DNA of 6,304 nucleotides. It comes from Promethearchaeota archaeon (GTDB lineage Archaea > Asgardarchaeota > Lokiarchaeia > Sigynarchaeales > SOKP01). Below the pieces are notes generated by a model. That model was not told where the DNA came from, did not search any database, and saw only the letters and a program-made list of their open reading frames with translations. The position numbers and the translations under genes were made by a program. The stretch is from positions 1-6,304 of the forward strand of contig JAGXOB010000011.1 of assembly GCA_019894735.1 (NCBI GenBank), in the 5' to 3' direction. Of the stretch, positions 1-5,481 are shown one piece after another (position 1 is the first letter of the stretch; each line of letters starts with the position of its first letter).

Positions 1-507
1 GAGTCCTTCATTCAAAAATCCTGATTTTCCTACAATAACAAATTCAGGAGTATAATACCCTTGAGTGGCTTTTTCCTCTTCGTAAATCCCTGCTTTTTTC
101 GCATCTTCTATAGAAGAAACTCTAAATATCTTTCCTTTTTGGGTTCTCGCAGTCATTTTCAAAAGAACAAAATCTCCTTCATCGACCTTTTTCCCAGCCA
201 GCTTCTTTTTCTTTTCTTCTAATTCCTTAGCTTCTTCCTGCAGTCTTTTGTCTTCATCCTCAACTTCAGAAGGTTTATCAACTTCAGTCTGTTCTCCTTC
301 TGAAATAGCTTCTTTTGATTCGCCTAATAATTCTTTAGCATTACTTACGAACTTTTCGGCACTAGCCTTTCCGATGCCTTTAAGTTGCGTTAATTCGTCT
401 ATATTAGCATTTGCTAATTTCTCAACAGAATCAATCCCTGCTTCTATTAAAACTTCTTGCTTTTTGCCAAGCCCTTTTACATCTTCTAAATTCATTGCTA
501 ATACCAT
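1..507 (-). CDS. HhH-FKBP fusion protein (FKBP-type prolyl isomerase-like), C-terminus cut off
   Basis: The frame is open from an ATG at 507 to the left edge, 169 codons with no stop. Residues 5-61 form a tandem helix-hairpin-helix domain, with hairpins at GLG (12-14) and GIG (44-46), like the DNA-binding N-terminus of RadA/Rad51. Residues 62-108 are a charged Glu/Lys-rich linker, probably helical or coiled coil. From about residue 108 an archaeal FKBP domain begins (VDEGDFVLL, then KAGIY at 138-142 and FVIVG at 156-160). FKBPs catalyse prolyl cis-trans isomerisation or act as chaperones. Two positions that normally line the pocket look changed: Met118 where FKBP12 has Tyr26, and Arg129 where it has Asp37. 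The protein may therefore bind rather than catalyse. There is no signal peptide, so it should be cytosolic. A second Met at residue 5 (495) is an alternative start, and no SD is visible. The HhH call is firm; the FKBP call rests on a partial domain. Confidence 0.75.
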   Translation of the reverse strand, partial: MVLAMNLEDVKGLGKKQEVLIEAGIDSVEKLANANIDELTQLKGIGKASAEKFVSNAKELLGESKEAISEGEQTEVDKPSEVEDEDKRLQEEAKELEEKKKKLAGKKVDEGDFVLLKMTARTQKGKIFRVSSIEDAKKAGIYEEEKATQGYYTPEFVIVGKSGFLNEGL

Positions 508-523
508 AAAATTGTGTTAGTTA

Positions 524-536
524 AGTGAAATTCACT
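524..536. repeat. 13-bp perfect palindrome upstream of the HhH-FKBP gene
   Basis: AGTGAAATTCACT has two 6-bp arms around one central base and lies 17 bp upstream of the start codon at 507. The combined consensus with the site at 544-554 is about GKGAAWTTCMC. Its place at or just after the expected transcription start would suit a repressor-binding site; this is an inference. Confidence 0.5.
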
Positions 537-543
537 ATGATTT

Positions 544-554
544 GGGAATTTCCC
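544..554. repeat. 11-bp perfect palindrome upstream of the HhH-FKBP gene
   Basis: GGGAATTTCCC has two 5-bp arms around one central base. It lies between the candidate TATA element and the start codon at 507. It shares the core GAAWTTC with the palindrome at 524-536, and the two centres are 19 bp apart. This is consistent with a pair of operator half-sites, but no regulator is known. Confidence 0.5.
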
Positions 555-557
555 ATT

Positions 558-571
558 ACTTATTATTTTTT
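558..571 (-). promoter_or_regulatory. candidate TATA-like promoter of the HhH-FKBP gene
   Basis: On the minus strand this stretch reads as an A-rich TATA-like element (AAAAAATAATAAG) just after the stop of the upstream radical SAM gene. Initiation about 25 bp downstream would fall near 539, giving a leader of roughly 30 nt. The element is weak in sequence and the call rests mainly on position. Confidence 0.3.
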
Positions 572-577
572 CTAATT

Positions 578-1690
578 TTAGGAGACTGGCTCGTATAAAA
601 TCCCTAAATCGTCAGCATAATTTTTTACTTCATGAATTTCTTCCATAGAGGGTCTTCTGTTTATTTCTTTATATTTATGAGCAAGGTACTCTGGGTGATA
701 TTGTTTCATAAGATTGACCACAGCTTTGGGTAATTCTTTAGCGACATAGGATAGTATTGGTTTAGAACAACATTCTATGTGATTAGGCATAATTAAATGC
801 CGAATTATAATTTCTCCACTTCCCTTATCATGGATTCTTTTGTGATTTCTGGCTATTACATCAAAGTATTTATCAACGCCAGAGTATGTTTTTCCACATT
901 CATTATTTCCATATTTAAAATCAGGCAACCAGAAATCCATAAGATTAATAATCAGAGATAAAGCCTTGTCTGAAAGATAAAGGTTTGAATTCCAAAGCTG
1001 AGTAATGTTTGCGGTTTGATATTGTAAACTCCCAAGGATGGTATGAATATTTGGTATAGGATCCCCTCCCACATAGTTAATATTAATAGCCCCTTTCCCA
1101 ACTAAACTGTCTGCGAGACTAGCTAATTGTTTCACATCAACTTTTTGAGCAACATCCTCAATTTTGCTTCTTTCCTTCCATTTTTGAGAAATATCGTAAT
1201 TTTGACAGAAAACACATCCAAAATTGCAACCTTGGAAAAAAATGGTACCACTCGGAATTAATGGTGCTTCCTCTCCCATATGGAGAAAAGCAGAAGAAAT
1301 GTAAGAGTCTTTAGAGATAAGACAAAAGCCCTTTTCACCGTCACTTCGATTAACTGAGCACCTTCTTTCACAAAACATACAATTTTCAAGGTATCTAAGC
1401 GCAATTTCTTCAACCAAATCGATATAATTCTTAGAAACTATACTTCGATTTTTAAGGTCTTGGGTAGAAATCTTGAGCAATTCATTAAATTCTAATGACT
1501 TCTCATTCAACATTTTTTCTAGGTCTTCACTTGTATCATCTGAGTTAAATTCACAACTTAAGCTTTTAGCAACAATATATCGCGCAACTTCCTTATTATC
1601 AATGATACCCCGATACTTTAGAAATCTTCTGCGAAGTCCCTCGTTATTCCAAACCAAAGTTGAGTCTGGTCGAAGAATTCTAAAAACCAT
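578..1690 (-). CDS. PflX-like radical SAM protein (COG1313, pyruvate formate-lyase activase homologue)
   Basis: The 370-residue protein carries the radical SAM signature C-x3-C-x2-C at Cys155, Cys159 and Cys162 (GCNFGCVFC). This binds the [4Fe-4S] cluster that cleaves S-adenosylmethionine. GGD at 208-210 matches the SAM-binding GGE/GGD motif. A second cysteine group at 104, 107, 111 and 123 precedes it, as in the PflX family, and may hold another iron-sulfur site. Residues 1-100 are an N-terminal region whose role I do not know; I recall similar extensions in archaeal members. The family resembles glycyl-radical activases, but its true substrate is not established, and no glycyl-radical enzyme is visible here. 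The start at 1690 is supported by a TATA box 25 bp upstream, implying a nearly leaderless mRNA. It is cytosolic and probably oxygen-sensitive. Confidence 0.85.
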   Translation of the reverse strand: MVFRILRPDSTLVWNNEGLRRRFLKYRGIIDNKEVARYIVAKSLSCEFNSDDTSEDLEKMLNEKSLEFNELLKISTQDLKNRSIVSKNYIDLVEEIALRYLENCMFCERRCSVNRSDGEKGFCLISKDSYISSAFLHMGEEAPLIPSGTIFFQGCNFGCVFCQNYDISQKWKERSKIEDVAQKVDVKQLASLADSLVGKGAININYVGGDPIPNIHTILGSLQYQTANITQLWNSNLYLSDKALSLIINLMDFWLPDFKYGNNECGKTYSGVDKYFDVIARNHKRIHDKGSGEIIIRHLIMPNHIECCSKPILSYVAKELPKAVVNLMKQYHPEYLAHKYKEINRRPSMEEIHEVKNYADDLGILYEPVS

Positions 1691-1708
1691 GATTAATATA
1701 TATACTTC

Positions 1709-1722
1709 AATTTTTATAATGG
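1709..1722 (-). promoter_or_regulatory. TATA box for the radical SAM gene
   Basis: The minus strand reads CATTATAAAAATTG, a good archaeal TATA box preceded by a purine-rich stretch (GCGAAAAC) that could be the BRE. Its centre is about 25 bp from the ATG at 1690, so transcription should begin at or next to the start codon and no SD would be needed. Confidence 0.5.
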
Positions 1723-1761
1723 TTTTCGCTTCAGTTAAATCTTGATTTTGTTTGAAATCTT

Positions 1762-1780
1762 GTTTAAAAGAATAAAAGAG
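1762..1780 (-). terminator. possible U-rich terminator after the GIFT-like gene
   Basis: Directly after the stop codon, the minus strand reads CTCTTTTATTCTTTTAAAC, with two T4 runs in a pyrimidine-rich stretch. Archaeal termination often uses such U-rich tracts without a hairpin. No stem is visible. Confidence 0.3.
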
Positions 1781-2509
1781 TTAAGTTTCAAAACTAAGCC
1801 ATTTGATAATATTAGTAAGAAAAGAAATATTATCTCCAGCGTCTAATCCAAAATCGTCTTCAATCAACCAATCAGATGAGCCAATTGTGACGCATCTTCC
1901 GCTGAAAAATTCGGTCACGACACAAACAGGAACCGTTCCAATCCCTCCAATCTCATTATCGAATAAATACTTAAATTCTGCCTTTTCTGAAGTCACAATG
2001 ATGTCTTCAACATCTTCCTCCGTAATAGTGAAGAATGTACAGTTAGGCAGAACTACTTCTGTAATTCCTTCAGTAATAGGGTGGTTAAACAATTCGGTTA
2101 TGAGGACATTTTGCTTGTTCACTAAAAAATGCGATTGTGACTCCTGAATTAACCCGTTCCAGAATCTTTTAACCCCTGTCATTTTATATAACACTCGAAT
2201 AGAACCCATCTTCATTGGAACATCTCTATCGCCTCCATCACCAGTAGTTAAAAAAAGTCCTCCGCCCTCTCCAACATATCGTTTAATCGCTAGTAGTTCG
2301 TCTTTAGTGAATTTGTCATCCTTACCATCCTTGGTTTGCTGAATATTACCAATAAATAAAATATCATAATCTTCTAGTAAGTCGTAGTCTATTGGACCTT
2401 CATTCTTATCGATGTACTCAACTTCTAAATCGTCATCTCCTAGAGTAAAATCCGGAAATTCCTCGATTTTCTCTTTATGTGATAAGTCTACGATGATATT
2501 AAAAGTAAT
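1781..2509 (-). CDS. GIFT/DUF4350-like protein, related in pattern to IFT52 N-terminal domain
   Basis: The frame encodes about 242 residues, although the first ATG in it is only at 2215. The 98 codons before that ATG are clearly coding. They contain ITFNIIVDLSHKEK, a YDLLEDYDILFIG strand (42-54) and FTKDELLAIKRYVGEGGG (67-84). HPITEGI follows at 143-149 and SGRCVTIGSSDW at 203-214. This is the Rossmann-like, glutamine-amidotransferase-related fold of GIFT/DUF4350/ThuA-like proteins. No catalytic nucleophile-elbow cysteine is visible, so it is probably a sugar- or protein-binding module. The order KFT..E...K.Y...GG..F...G.GG resembles human IFT52 as I remember it. There is no signal peptide or membrane helix. 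The start is taken as ATT (2509), 9 nt after GGAGG; ATA at 2515 is the alternative. An in-frame TAG further upstream limits any other choice. The exact function is unknown. Confidence 0.75.
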   Translation of the reverse strand: MTFNIIVDLSHKEKIEEFPDFTLGDDDLEVEYIDKNEGPIDYDLLEDYDILFIGNIQQTKDGKDDKFTKDELLAIKRYVGEGGGLFLTTGDGGDRDVPMKMGSIRVLYKMTGVKRFWNGLIQESQSHFLVNKQNVLITELFNHPITEGITEVVLPNCTFFTITEEDVEDIIVTSEKAEFKYLFDNEIGGIGTVPVCVVTEFFSGRCVTIGSSDWLIEDDFGLDAGDNISFLTNIIKWLSFET

Positions 2510-2515
2510 GGCTAT

Positions 2516-2525
2516 TCTCCTCCCC
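2516..2525 (-). promoter_or_regulatory. strong Shine-Dalgarno sequence for the GIFT-like gene
   Basis: The minus strand reads GGGGAGGAGA, a strong match to the archaeal anti-SD. It is followed by ATA GCC ATT ACT in the reading frame of the protein. The GGAGG core is 3 nt before ATA (2515) and 9 nt before ATT (2509). This site argues that translation begins here, not at the internal ATG at 2215. Confidence 0.65.
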
Positions 2526-2562
2526 AGATATATTGTTCTCTATCATTTTAATGCGACTCTAT

Positions 2563-2577
2563 GATCTTTTATCAATC
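2563..2577 (-). promoter_or_regulatory. possible TATA element for the GIFT-like gene
   Basis: The minus strand contains GATTGATAAAAGATC. Initiation about 26 bp downstream would be near 2543, giving a leader of some 30 nt that includes the SD at 2516-2525. The rest of the 2526-2772 spacer is AT-rich with several other TATA-like stretches, so the choice is uncertain. I see no RNA gene or small coding frame in the spacer. Confidence 0.3.
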
Positions 2578-2725
2578 TAATATAACAACGAGTAAAAGTA
2601 TATTCTAAGTTGATTAATGTGTTAATTCTACTATCTAAAATAATTTAATTTTTATTTTTAAAGATATGGTATTATTATTAAAGGTTTCTAAATCTCAATA
2701 GAACTAACGCAAAGTTTAAATATTT

Positions 2726-2761
2726 AGAGGAGAAAATATAAAGGATCGAGTAGAGTAAAAA
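2726..2761 (-). terminator. possible U-rich terminator after the proteasome gene
   Basis: About 12 nt after the proteasome stop, the minus strand has a T5 run followed by a pyrimidine-rich stretch with further T3 and T4 runs. It fits a U-tract archaeal terminator; no hairpin is visible. Confidence 0.25.
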
Positions 2762-2772
2762 TAGAGGATTAT

Positions 2773-3471
2773 TTATTCCTTTATGGAAATAAAATCCCTT
2801 TTTGCTGGACCTTCTTTCTTAATAACAGCAATATCGATTCCGTTCCCACTCGCCATGTCTCGAATTATGGATGAGGTAATAGCTTTAATTATAAGCTCCT
2901 TTCCTTCTTTAATTGTTAAATTATCTTTGTATTTAGCTTCAAGAACTCCATATGAAAAATTTTGACCACTACCAACAGCACAAAACTTTTCGGGTAAAAT
3001 TGAACCATAAGCCCCAATGTCCAAAAGAACAGGTCCTTCCACTTCTGTTACCCCTCCAAGTATGAGCCCAACTTGAAATGGATACATTTTATTCTGGTAG
3101 AGAATATTTGATAATAATTTTCCAGCGCTTTTTACTGGAATTGATTTCTCTTCCTTCAAGTGATATAATGTAGTTTCAGCCTTTAAAACATCAACCAAAT
3201 ACATAGCGTCAGCGACACCACCAGCTATTGTCATGTATAAATGTTCTTGGATTTTATGCAGTTTCTCAGCTGTTTTGCTAGCAACAAAATAACTCATGGA
3301 TGCTCGTTTATCAGTCCCTAAGATAACTGCGTCCTTACATACTAATCCAACAGTAGTAGTGCCCGTTTTTAAAGTATGAGATTCAATTTTCTGAGAATTA
3401 TCGTCATTCATAAATCTAGATTCTAGTGAAAAAATTGATTCTGAGGGTTTTACTAAATCTTCTTTTCTCAT
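2773..3471 (-). CDS. psmB: 20S proteasome beta subunit
   Basis: The 232-residue precursor has a propeptide ending in LKTG (34-37). Autocleavage then exposes the catalytic threonine at Thr38 (TTTVGLVCKD). In mature numbering the catalytic set is intact: Thr1, Asp17 (GTDKR) and Lys33 (AEKLH). The later GSGQ (167-170) and RDMASGNGID (204-213) supply the conserved Ser and Asp. The subunit forms the inner rings of the 20S core, with a separate alpha subunit that is not in this window. It degrades proteins fed by PAN or Cdc48-type ATPases in the cytosol. The ATG at 3471 gives a 37-residue propeptide; Met21 (3411) would give 17. The first is preferred because the TATA box at 3515-3523 suits it. It is probably a separate transcription unit from the ATL gene upstream. 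Confidence 0.96.
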   Translation of the reverse strand: MRKEDLVKPSESIFSLESRFMNDDNSQKIESHTLKTGTTTVGLVCKDAVILGTDKRASMSYFVASKTAEKLHKIQEHLYMTIAGGVADAMYLVDVLKAETTLYHLKEEKSIPVKSAGKLLSNILYQNKMYPFQVGLILGGVTEVEGPVLLDIGAYGSILPEKFCAVGSGQNFSYGVLEAKYKDNLTIKEGKELIIKAITSSIIRDMASGNGIDIAVIKKEGPAKRDFISIKE

Positions 3472-3512
3472 AATTTCATTAAAAGTCTCTTATCTTAATA
3501 ATTTTTTTTTAA

Positions 3513-3525
3513 TTTTTTATAAATT
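3513..3525 (-). promoter_or_regulatory. TATA box for psmB
   Basis: The minus strand reads AATTTATAAAAAA, a near-ideal archaeal TATA box located between the ATL stop and the psmB start. Initiation about 26 bp downstream would be near 3493, giving a leader of about 22 nt without a clear SD. Confidence 0.5.
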
Positions 3526-3534
3526 GTTATAGCC

Positions 3535-3861
3535 TTAAATATTTCTAATGGAATCAATTTCCCATATAAACTTTTTAAGATCGACTTTATTTCTCTCGAC
3601 AAATTCTATGCCTTCTTTTTTAAGTAAAATTTTTTGATAATCTTTACCATCTTCGGATTTCAATGCAATTTTTCCTTGAGAATTAATAACGCGATGCCAC
3701 GGTAGATTATATTTCTTCGTCGAAGAGTGTAACAACCATGAAACTTGTCTCGCAGCTCTTGGATTTCCCGCTAATTTTGCAATTTTACCGTAAGTTAGTA
3801 CCTTTCCAACGGGAATATTTTTAATTATTTTAATAACATCTTGAGTAAAATCACTCGGTAT
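3535..3861 (-). CDS. alkyltransferase-like (ATL) DNA-damage recognition protein
   Basis: Read from an ATA codon at 3861, this is a 108-residue protein of the MGMT/Ogt DNA-binding family. The active-site motif PCHRV is replaced by PWHRV (54-58), so Trp55 stands where the alkyl-accepting cysteine would be. That change defines ATL proteins, which bind O6-alkylguanine, flip it out and direct nucleotide excision repair without removing the alkyl group. The helix-turn-helix part is complete: VLTYGKIAKLAG (21-32), then RAARQV (35-40), with Arg38 matching the arginine finger of S. pombe Atl1, a protein of similar length. The N-terminal 42 residues have no ATG, but their family match is clear. An SD lies 6 nt before the ATA. 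It follows the sulfatase gene by 34 bp and may be co-transcribed. A frameshift near 3852 is the main alternative explanation for the start. Confidence 0.88.
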   Translation of the reverse strand: MPSDFTQDVIKIIKNIPVGKVLTYGKIAKLAGNPRAARQVSWLLHSSTKKYNLPWHRVINSQGKIALKSEDGKDYQKILLKKEGIEFVERNKVDLKKFIWEIDSIRNI

Positions 3862-3867
3862 AGATAG

Positions 3868-3875
3868 TCACCTTT
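3868..3875 (-). promoter_or_regulatory. Shine-Dalgarno sequence deciding the ATL start
   Basis: The minus strand reads AAAGGTGA, an excellent archaeal SD. Its last three bases (TGA) are an in-frame stop, so the ATL frame opens just after it. Six nt later comes ATA CCG AGT GAT TTT. No ATG, GTG or TTG is available in frame before the conserved domain, so the ATA at 3861 is the best start. Confidence 0.65.
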
Positions 3876-3895
3876 CTTTTTATTATATACATTAA

Positions 3896-5359
3896 TCAAT
3901 CAGACTCCCTTCTTTCTTGAATATTTCTAATAAGTTCTTCTCTTCCAGATCTCTTTAACCTTCTTAAATAGGTATTTAACATACTTTTTGTATGATGAGG
4001 TCCGCCTTCTTCTATTACAGTCCACATTGGATCTTTTGGTGATGAAGATGTTTTCATCATCTGCTTATACCATTCGTCAAGTAGTTGTAAACCTTCTCCA
4101 ACAATTTCTGGGGACTCTTCTGCAAGATTTTTGATCATGTGAAAGTCGTTTTCGAAATCGTATAGCATAATCTCAGGATAGTCTCTTAACCCCGTATGAT
4201 AAGTCCGAATCAATGTCCAATTTTTAAACCTCACTGCACGCTGACAAGACCAGGCATTTTGGCTAATTACGAGGTATTTCCTACTGAATTCTTCCCCATT
4301 TTCAATTTCTTTGTATACGCTCTTCCCATCCCAAAAATCGGGAACTTTTTTTCCAAATCCTTCAATTATAGTTGCAGCGATATCTGTAGCATAAAGAAGG
4401 GAGTCGTACTGTTTTTTCCATTTTTTCTTAGGCCATTTTATTATCATGGGTACTCGATTAACAATATGGCAAGCTGTTGCGTGATCTCCATACACGTTTA
4501 ATTCTCCTTGGCTTTCACCGTGATCTGAACTTATTATAACAAGAGTATCATTAAAGATCTCTAGACCTTTAATTATTTCAATTACTTTTCCAACAAAGTC
4601 GTCAGCATATCTTATTCCAACATCATACGCATTAATCCATTTAGTAAAATCATCAAGGTTTTCTATTTCCTGAATGTTCTGTATTCTTTTATAGAACTGA
4701 GTGAGTTTCAGTTTGTCAAAGCCTCCAATATCGCGTGCTGAACGAGGGCCATAACTATTTCGATGTTCCTTAATAATTTCTTCTGTTATCCAAGAAGGAG
4801 GAGGATCATTTTCAAAAGAAGGTTCAAACAATAGAGGCGTTCGGTAGGGGGTGTGAGGGTCCCACACATTAAGATGTAAAAACCAATTATCTTTCTTACC
4901 GTTATCTTTAAGCCATTTCTCTGCATAAGGAAAAACATCATCAGCAATCTCATGACCTCTTTTACCGGGATTGTACATTTCATTCCAGCCGGAACAAAAC
5001 CAAAACGCAGAATGCCTTTCTGCAAAAGGTGATATCGATACAGTGTAATACTTCGCACTTCTAAGGATTCCAATCCAATTATTCCTTAAAAAATTATCAT
5101 CAAATCCTCGTTCTTTCCCGGTTAATCTCATATCTGCTGCAGTACCTCCGTGACCGACTATACCCGTATGAATTCCAAATCTACCAGTAAAAAACGAGGC
5201 TCTAGAAGGTAAACAAGGGGCATCTGAAGCGTAGCAATTTGTAAATATCGAACCTTCTTCTGCAACTTTATCAATGTTCGGTGAAGTGTTGCGATGATAC
5301 CCATAACATCCTAGATGGTCAGGTCTAAGAGTATCGATGTCAAAATATATTATTCTCAT
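3896..5359 (-). CDS. sulfatase (alkaline phosphatase superfamily)
   Basis: The 487-residue protein opens at once with the sulfatase core: strand MRIIYFDIDTLRPDHLG, with metal-ligand Asp at 9. Next comes CLPSR at 49-53, where Cys49 would be oxidised to formylglycine, the nucleophile for sulfate-ester hydrolysis. WDPHTPY (166-172) and SSDHG (278-281, with Asp279 and His280) complete the metal and sulfate site. A C-terminal part to residue 487 is present. A Cys-type C-x-P-S-R site can be matured by either FGE or an anaerobic radical SAM maturase; neither is seen here. There is no signal peptide, so it probably acts in the cytosol. It is divergent from a GH2 beta-galactosidase, which suggests sulfated glycan breakdown, but its substrate cannot be read from sequence. 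The ATG at 5359 has a TATA-like element 26 bp upstream, implying a leaderless start. Confidence 0.9.
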   Translation of the reverse strand: MRIIYFDIDTLRPDHLGCYGYHRNTSPNIDKVAEEGSIFTNCYASDAPCLPSRASFFTGRFGIHTGIVGHGGTAADMRLTGKERGFDDNFLRNNWIGILRSAKYYTVSISPFAERHSAFWFCSGWNEMYNPGKRGHEIADDVFPYAEKWLKDNGKKDNWFLHLNVWDPHTPYRTPLLFEPSFENDPPPSWITEEIIKEHRNSYGPRSARDIGGFDKLKLTQFYKRIQNIQEIENLDDFTKWINAYDVGIRYADDFVGKVIEIIKGLEIFNDTLVIISSDHGESQGELNVYGDHATACHIVNRVPMIIKWPKKKWKKQYDSLLYATDIAATIIEGFGKKVPDFWDGKSVYKEIENGEEFSRKYLVISQNAWSCQRAVRFKNWTLIRTYHTGLRDYPEIMLYDFENDFHMIKNLAEESPEIVGEGLQLLDEWYKQMMKTSSSPKDPMWTVIEEGGPHHTKSMLNTYLRRLKRSGREELIRNIQERRESD

Positions 5360-5380
5360 AATTCATATTATTTTCTCTTC

Positions 5381-5390
5381 ATTAAATAAT
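5381..5390 (-). promoter_or_regulatory. candidate TATA box for the sulfatase gene
   Basis: The minus strand reads ATTATTTAAT, centred about 26 bp before the ATG at 5359. This spacing fits a leaderless transcript. The 5360-5484 spacer is AT-rich throughout, so the exact element is uncertain. Confidence 0.35.
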
Positions 5391-5456
5391 CTTAATTAAA
5401 AAAGTACAAGATATTAATTTTCACTCTCATCCTCTCTAAGAAAGAATGGAAGATAA

Positions 5457-5465
5457 TTTTAATTA
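5457..5465 (+). promoter_or_regulatory. candidate TATA box for the beta-galactosidase gene
   Basis: TTTTAATTA is centred 24 bp before the ATG at 5485 and is preceded by a purine-rich stretch (GGAAGATAA) that could serve as BRE. It is about 70 bp from the divergent sulfatase element, so the two genes probably have separate promoters within one regulatory spacer. Confidence 0.35.
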
Positions 5466-5481
5466 GATTTCATTTAAGTAG

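Noticed and set aside
248..520. Plus-strand open frame of 90 codons, rich in Ser
   Set aside because: It is the antisense shadow of the HhH-FKBP gene; the minus strand has clear domain matches.
2454..2462. GGAAATTCC as a third copy of the palindrome found before the FKBP gene
   Set aside because: It lies inside the GIFT-like coding region and encodes ordinary residues (EEFP), so chance is likely.
2216..2515. Treating the coding-like region before the ATG at 2215 as a separate or decayed gene
   Set aside because: It is in the same frame, has no stop, and completes the N-terminal half of the same domain, so it was joined to the downstream part.
2700..2772. Plus-strand TATA-like stretch (TTTAAATATTTAG) followed by GAGGAG, suggesting a small plus-strand gene
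   Set aside because: The frame after GAGGAG meets a stop at once and there is no sensible peptide; low-complexity AT sequence explains it.
3513..3525. T-rich tract between psmB and the ATL gene as a terminator for the ATL gene
   Set aside because: The tract is T-rich only on the plus strand; in the direction of the ATL transcript it is A-rich and reads as the psmB TATA box.
4786..5073. Minus-strand open frame overlapping the sulfatase
   Set aside because: It is out of frame within a gene with complete catalytic motifs and has no recognisable content of its own.
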